The position numbers and the translations under genes were made by a program. Below, piece after piece: positions 62,138 through 64,000 of a DNA stretch of 64,000 nucleotides. The notes beneath the pieces are model-generated. The model had not been told where the DNA came from. It was given only the letters and a program-made list of their open reading frames with translations, and ran no database searches. The stretch covers positions 637,416 to 701,415 of the forward strand of contig NZ_LN909064.1 in assembly GCF_001486505.1 (NCBI RefSeq), given 5' to 3'. Source of the stretch: Paenibacillus rubinfantis (GTDB lineage Bacteria; Bacillota; Bacilli; Paenibacillales; Paenibacillaceae). Every line of letters starts with the position of its first letter. The stretch's first letter is position 1.

Positions 62138-62164
62138 CCGAGGGATGTCGCCTCGGGCTTTTTG
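62138..62164 (+). terminator. Riboswitch-controlled terminator before pbuG
   Basis: CCCGAGG pairs with CCTCGGG and is followed by CTTTTTG. TCGGGT at 62104-62109 can pair with ACCCGA at 62137-62142 and would block the terminator stem, forming a possible antiterminator. About 125 bases separate aptamer and terminator, longer than usual. Confidence 0.82.
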
Positions 62165-62255
62165 TCGTTTTCCGAAGGGAATGCAGGCAAAGTGGTGCTG
62201 TAACGCCAGCTTTTTGAACCTGGATTGTCAATTTCTAAGGGGGAGTAATTTTATC

Positions 62256-63656
62256 ATGGATCGGTTTTTTAAACTGAAACAGAATGGTTCGACGGTACGT
62301 ACGGAGATTATGGCCGGCCTAACCACATTTATGGCAATGGCCTACATCCTCACGGTCAACCCTAACACGCTGACAGCTTTTGGTCAGATCGATATGGGCT
62401 GGTATTCCGTATTTTTGGCGACGGCGCTTTCCGCCGGGATTTTCACGATCGCCATGGGCCTTTTCATCAACTTTCCTGTAGCGCTTGCGCCGGGCATGGG
62501 TCTGAATGCATATTTTGCTTCCGTAATTCTTTCCTCGGCCACAACGGACCATCCGTTTACTTGGGAAATGGGCTTGACTGCCGTATTTATTTCCGGTTTG
62601 ATCTTCATTCTGCTGACCTTAACTAAGGTTCGCCAAATGCTGCTGGATGCGGTTCCGGATTCGCTGAAGCATGCGATCACGGTAGGGATCGGGTTGTTTA
62701 TCACCATTATCGGTCTGAAAAACAGCGGACTGATGACCATCGGCGTTGAAGCCGGTAGCGATATTGCTGCGAACACGTTTACCGATGTGCTTTCTTTTGA
62801 AACGGTCATCCATTTGGGCAGCTTGGAAAATACCGATGTTCAACTCGCTTTGATCGGTTTGTTGCTGATCGGGATTTTGATGGTGCTGCAGGTTCGCGGT
62901 GCGATTTTGCTGGGGATCCTGGGGACGACGATTATCGCCCTGCTGATGGGTGTGGTGGACTTCGGAACCTTGTCCGATCCGCAAACCCCTTGGGTTCCAG
63001 ACTTCACGCAAATTAACTTTGCACGGTTTGACTGGGACGGCATTTTGCATACCGGTATTATTTCCGCCATTGCAACATTTACTTTCGTAGAACTGTTTGA
63101 TACTTTCGGTACTTTGGTAGGCACGGCTTCCCGTGCAGGAATTATGAAGAATCCGGAAGAAGGTAAGAAACGCGTCGGCAAAGCCATGCTGGTTGACGCG
63201 GCAGCTGTTACCGGGGGCGCTTTGCTTGGAACCTCGACAACGACGGCATACGTCGAAAGTGCGGCTGGGGTTGCTGAAGGTGGACGTACCGGCCTGACCG
63301 CCGTGACAACGGGGGTTTGCTTCTTGGCAGCGTTGTTCCTCGCTCCGATCGCGGCCTTAATTCCAGGCTCCGCAACGGCGGCGGCACTGATTATCGTTGG
63401 CGTCCTGATGGTTCAATCGATTCGCGAGATTGACTTTACCGATATGGTTGTAGCAATCCCGGCTTTCTTGACGGTAACGATGATGCCGTTTACCTATAAT
63501 ATTGCGAACGGGATTTCGTTCGGCATCGTGTTTTATGTAGTGTTGGCTTGCGCAGCCAATCTGCTTGGCAAAAAGAAATACAGCATCCACTGGTTGATGT
63601 GGGTATTGTTTGTTCTCATTATCCTTCGTTACATTTTCCTTGGCAGCCAAGGATAA
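62256..63656 (+). CDS. pbuG: Hypoxanthine/guanine permease, AzgA-type NCS2 family
   Basis: The 466-residue protein has about 12-14 TM helices and belongs to the AzgA/PbuG branch: it starts 'MDRFFKLKQNGSTVRTEIMAGLTTFMAMAYILTVNP' and has 'GLFINFPVALAPGMGLNAYFA', 'FTFVELFDTFGTLVGTASRAG' and 'GTSTTTAYVESAAGVAEGGRTGLTAVTTG'. It imports guanine and hypoxanthine by proton symport. The upstream guanine riboswitch turns it off when guanine is plentiful. AAGGGGG 11 bases before ATG 62256 sets the start. A terminator follows. Confidence 0.95.
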   Translation: MDRFFKLKQNGSTVRTEIMAGLTTFMAMAYILTVNPNTLTAFGQIDMGWYSVFLATALSAGIFTIAMGLFINFPVALAPGMGLNAYFASVILSSATTDHPFTWEMGLTAVFISGLIFILLTLTKVRQMLLDAVPDSLKHAITVGIGLFITIIGLKNSGLMTIGVEAGSDIAANTFTDVLSFETVIHLGSLENTDVQLALIGLLLIGILMVLQVRGAILLGILGTTIIALLMGVVDFGTLSDPQTPWVPDFTQINFARFDWDGILHTGIISAIATFTFVELFDTFGTLVGTASRAGIMKNPEEGKKRVGKAMLVDAAAVTGGALLGTSTTTAYVESAAGVAEGGRTGLTAVTTGVCFLAALFLAPIAALIPGSATAAALIIVGVLMVQSIREIDFTDMVVAIPAFLTVTMMPFTYNIANGISFGIVFYVVLACAANLLGKKKYSIHWLMWVLFVLIILRYIFLGSQG

Positions 63657-63675
63657 AGATTAATAACGGCCTCTC

Positions 63676-63713
63676 AAGCCTGTAGTCCCTCTGGGGATTG
63701 CAGGCTTCTTTTT
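63676..63713 (+). terminator. Terminator of pbuG
   Basis: AAGCCTG...TCCC pairs with GGGGA...CAGGCTT and is followed by CTTTTTA. Confidence 0.88.
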
Positions 63714-63763
63714 ATATAGTAGATTCTCGATCGATTTCTGGCTTCCAGGTATTTCATTTGTGT

Positions 63764-63791
63764 TTGCGCGTGAGGTTTGGTATATTATAAA
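63764..63791 (+). promoter_or_regulatory. rRNA operon promoter P1
   Basis: TTGCGC (63764-63769) and TATAAA (63786-63791) are separated by 16 bases. It is the upstream of two tandem promoters before the rRNA leader. Confidence 0.6.
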
Positions 63792-63853
63792 AGTCGCTCA
63801 CAGCGATGAGGGATTTACGTAGAAGGTTGAACTTGATATCGAAAAAAAAGTTC

Positions 63854-63882
63854 TTGCTTTTGAACGTGATACCTGATATACT
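63854..63882 (+). promoter_or_regulatory. rRNA operon promoter P2
   Basis: TTGCTT (63854-63859) and TATACT (63877-63882) are separated by 17 bases. The segment around each -10 box (TATA..TATAAAAGT) is duplicated between P1 and P2, a usual feature of tandem rrn promoters in Bacillota. Confidence 0.75.
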
Positions 63883-63915
63883 ATAAAAGTTGTCGCCGAT
63901 AAGACGATAACGAAG

Positions 63916-64000
63916 TTGATCTTTGAAAACTGAACAACGAGTGAGTAATAAATGAGATTTTAAATCTCGTCAGTTTTGAAATGAGCAAGTCAAACACTTT
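63916..64000 (+). other. rRNA operon leader with boxA-like antitermination signal
   Basis: TTGATCTTTGAAAACTGAAC at 63917 onward matches the boxA/leader sequence found before 16S rRNA in Bacillaceae and Paenibacillaceae, and GAAATGAGCAAGTCAAACAC at the edge is a familiar sequence a few bases upstream of the 16S 5' end. The 16S rRNA gene itself should start just beyond the window. Confidence 0.8.

Overview
The window looks like a stretch of a Paenibacillaceae (Bacillota) chromosome, most likely Paenibacillus or a close relative. Shine-Dalgarno sites are strong (GGAGG), TTG and GTG starts are frequent, intrinsic terminators follow most units, and the gene set fits that group: YesM/YesN-type two-component system, copper-amine-oxidase-like stalk domains on secreted enzymes, SodF-like fusion, guanine riboswitch before pbuG, YneF, UvsE. 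No tRNA, prophage or CRISPR array was recognised. The right edge stops in the leader just upstream of what should be a 16S rRNA gene.

Layout. 1-5.1 kb: tail of a bacilliredoxin, nadE, then a Yip1-like protein followed by a MacA/MacB-type ABC exporter. 5.1-9.8 kb: AraC regulator (-), acpS, a disrupted mutY, 1.2 kb of gene-free repeat-rich DNA, then sodA and a small gene (-). 10-15 kb: housekeeping genes on + (acetyltransferase, signal peptidase I, rnhA, queG, HD-GYP protein, yneF, folE). 15-26 kb: SodF-like fusion and hydrolase (-), an IclR regulator with a clear promoter and palindromic operator, a stalk-domain hydrolase, a GntR/DUF1648 pair, a tandem acetyltransferase and acnA. 26-33 kb: Amidase_6 protein, ddl, uvsE, fabI, inositol-phosphatase family gene and a secreted GDSL hydrolase. 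33.5-34.4 kb: a degenerate IS1595-like transposase among repeats. 35-47.4 kb: a disaccharide-phosphorolysis locus with two GH65 phosphorylases, beta-phosphoglucomutase, histidine kinase, response regulator and a CUT1 ABC sugar importer. 48-64 kb: SBF transporter, hemL, LytR-CpsA-Psr protein, bcp, polysaccharide deacetylase, a MoxR/DUF58/transglutaminase operon, guaA, a secreted stalk-domain protein and riboswitch-controlled pbuG.

How the genes work together. The GH65 locus makes sense as one catabolic unit: the ABC transporter imports an alpha-linked disaccharide, intracellular phosphorylases release beta-glucose 1-phosphate, PgmB converts that to glucose 6-phosphate, and the two-component pair probably senses the sugar outside the cell. 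guaA and pbuG are both guanine-related and lie either side of a secreted protein gene.

The most unusual signal is non-coding. Six elements of about 190 bp, belonging to four unrelated sequence families, share one geometry: four short palindromic units whose centres are spaced about 51, 62 and 51 bp, with the last two units inverted relative to the first two. In most of them a small palindrome sits at the overall dyad. Five of the six lie between convergent genes. Second, one 17-bp palindrome (GTTTCA-N5-TGAAAC) occurs both at the iclR promoter and in the acnA leader. Third, mutY is broken exactly at a sequence matching the synthetic Tn5/Nextera mosaic end at 17 of 19 positions, so that break may be an assembly or library artefact.
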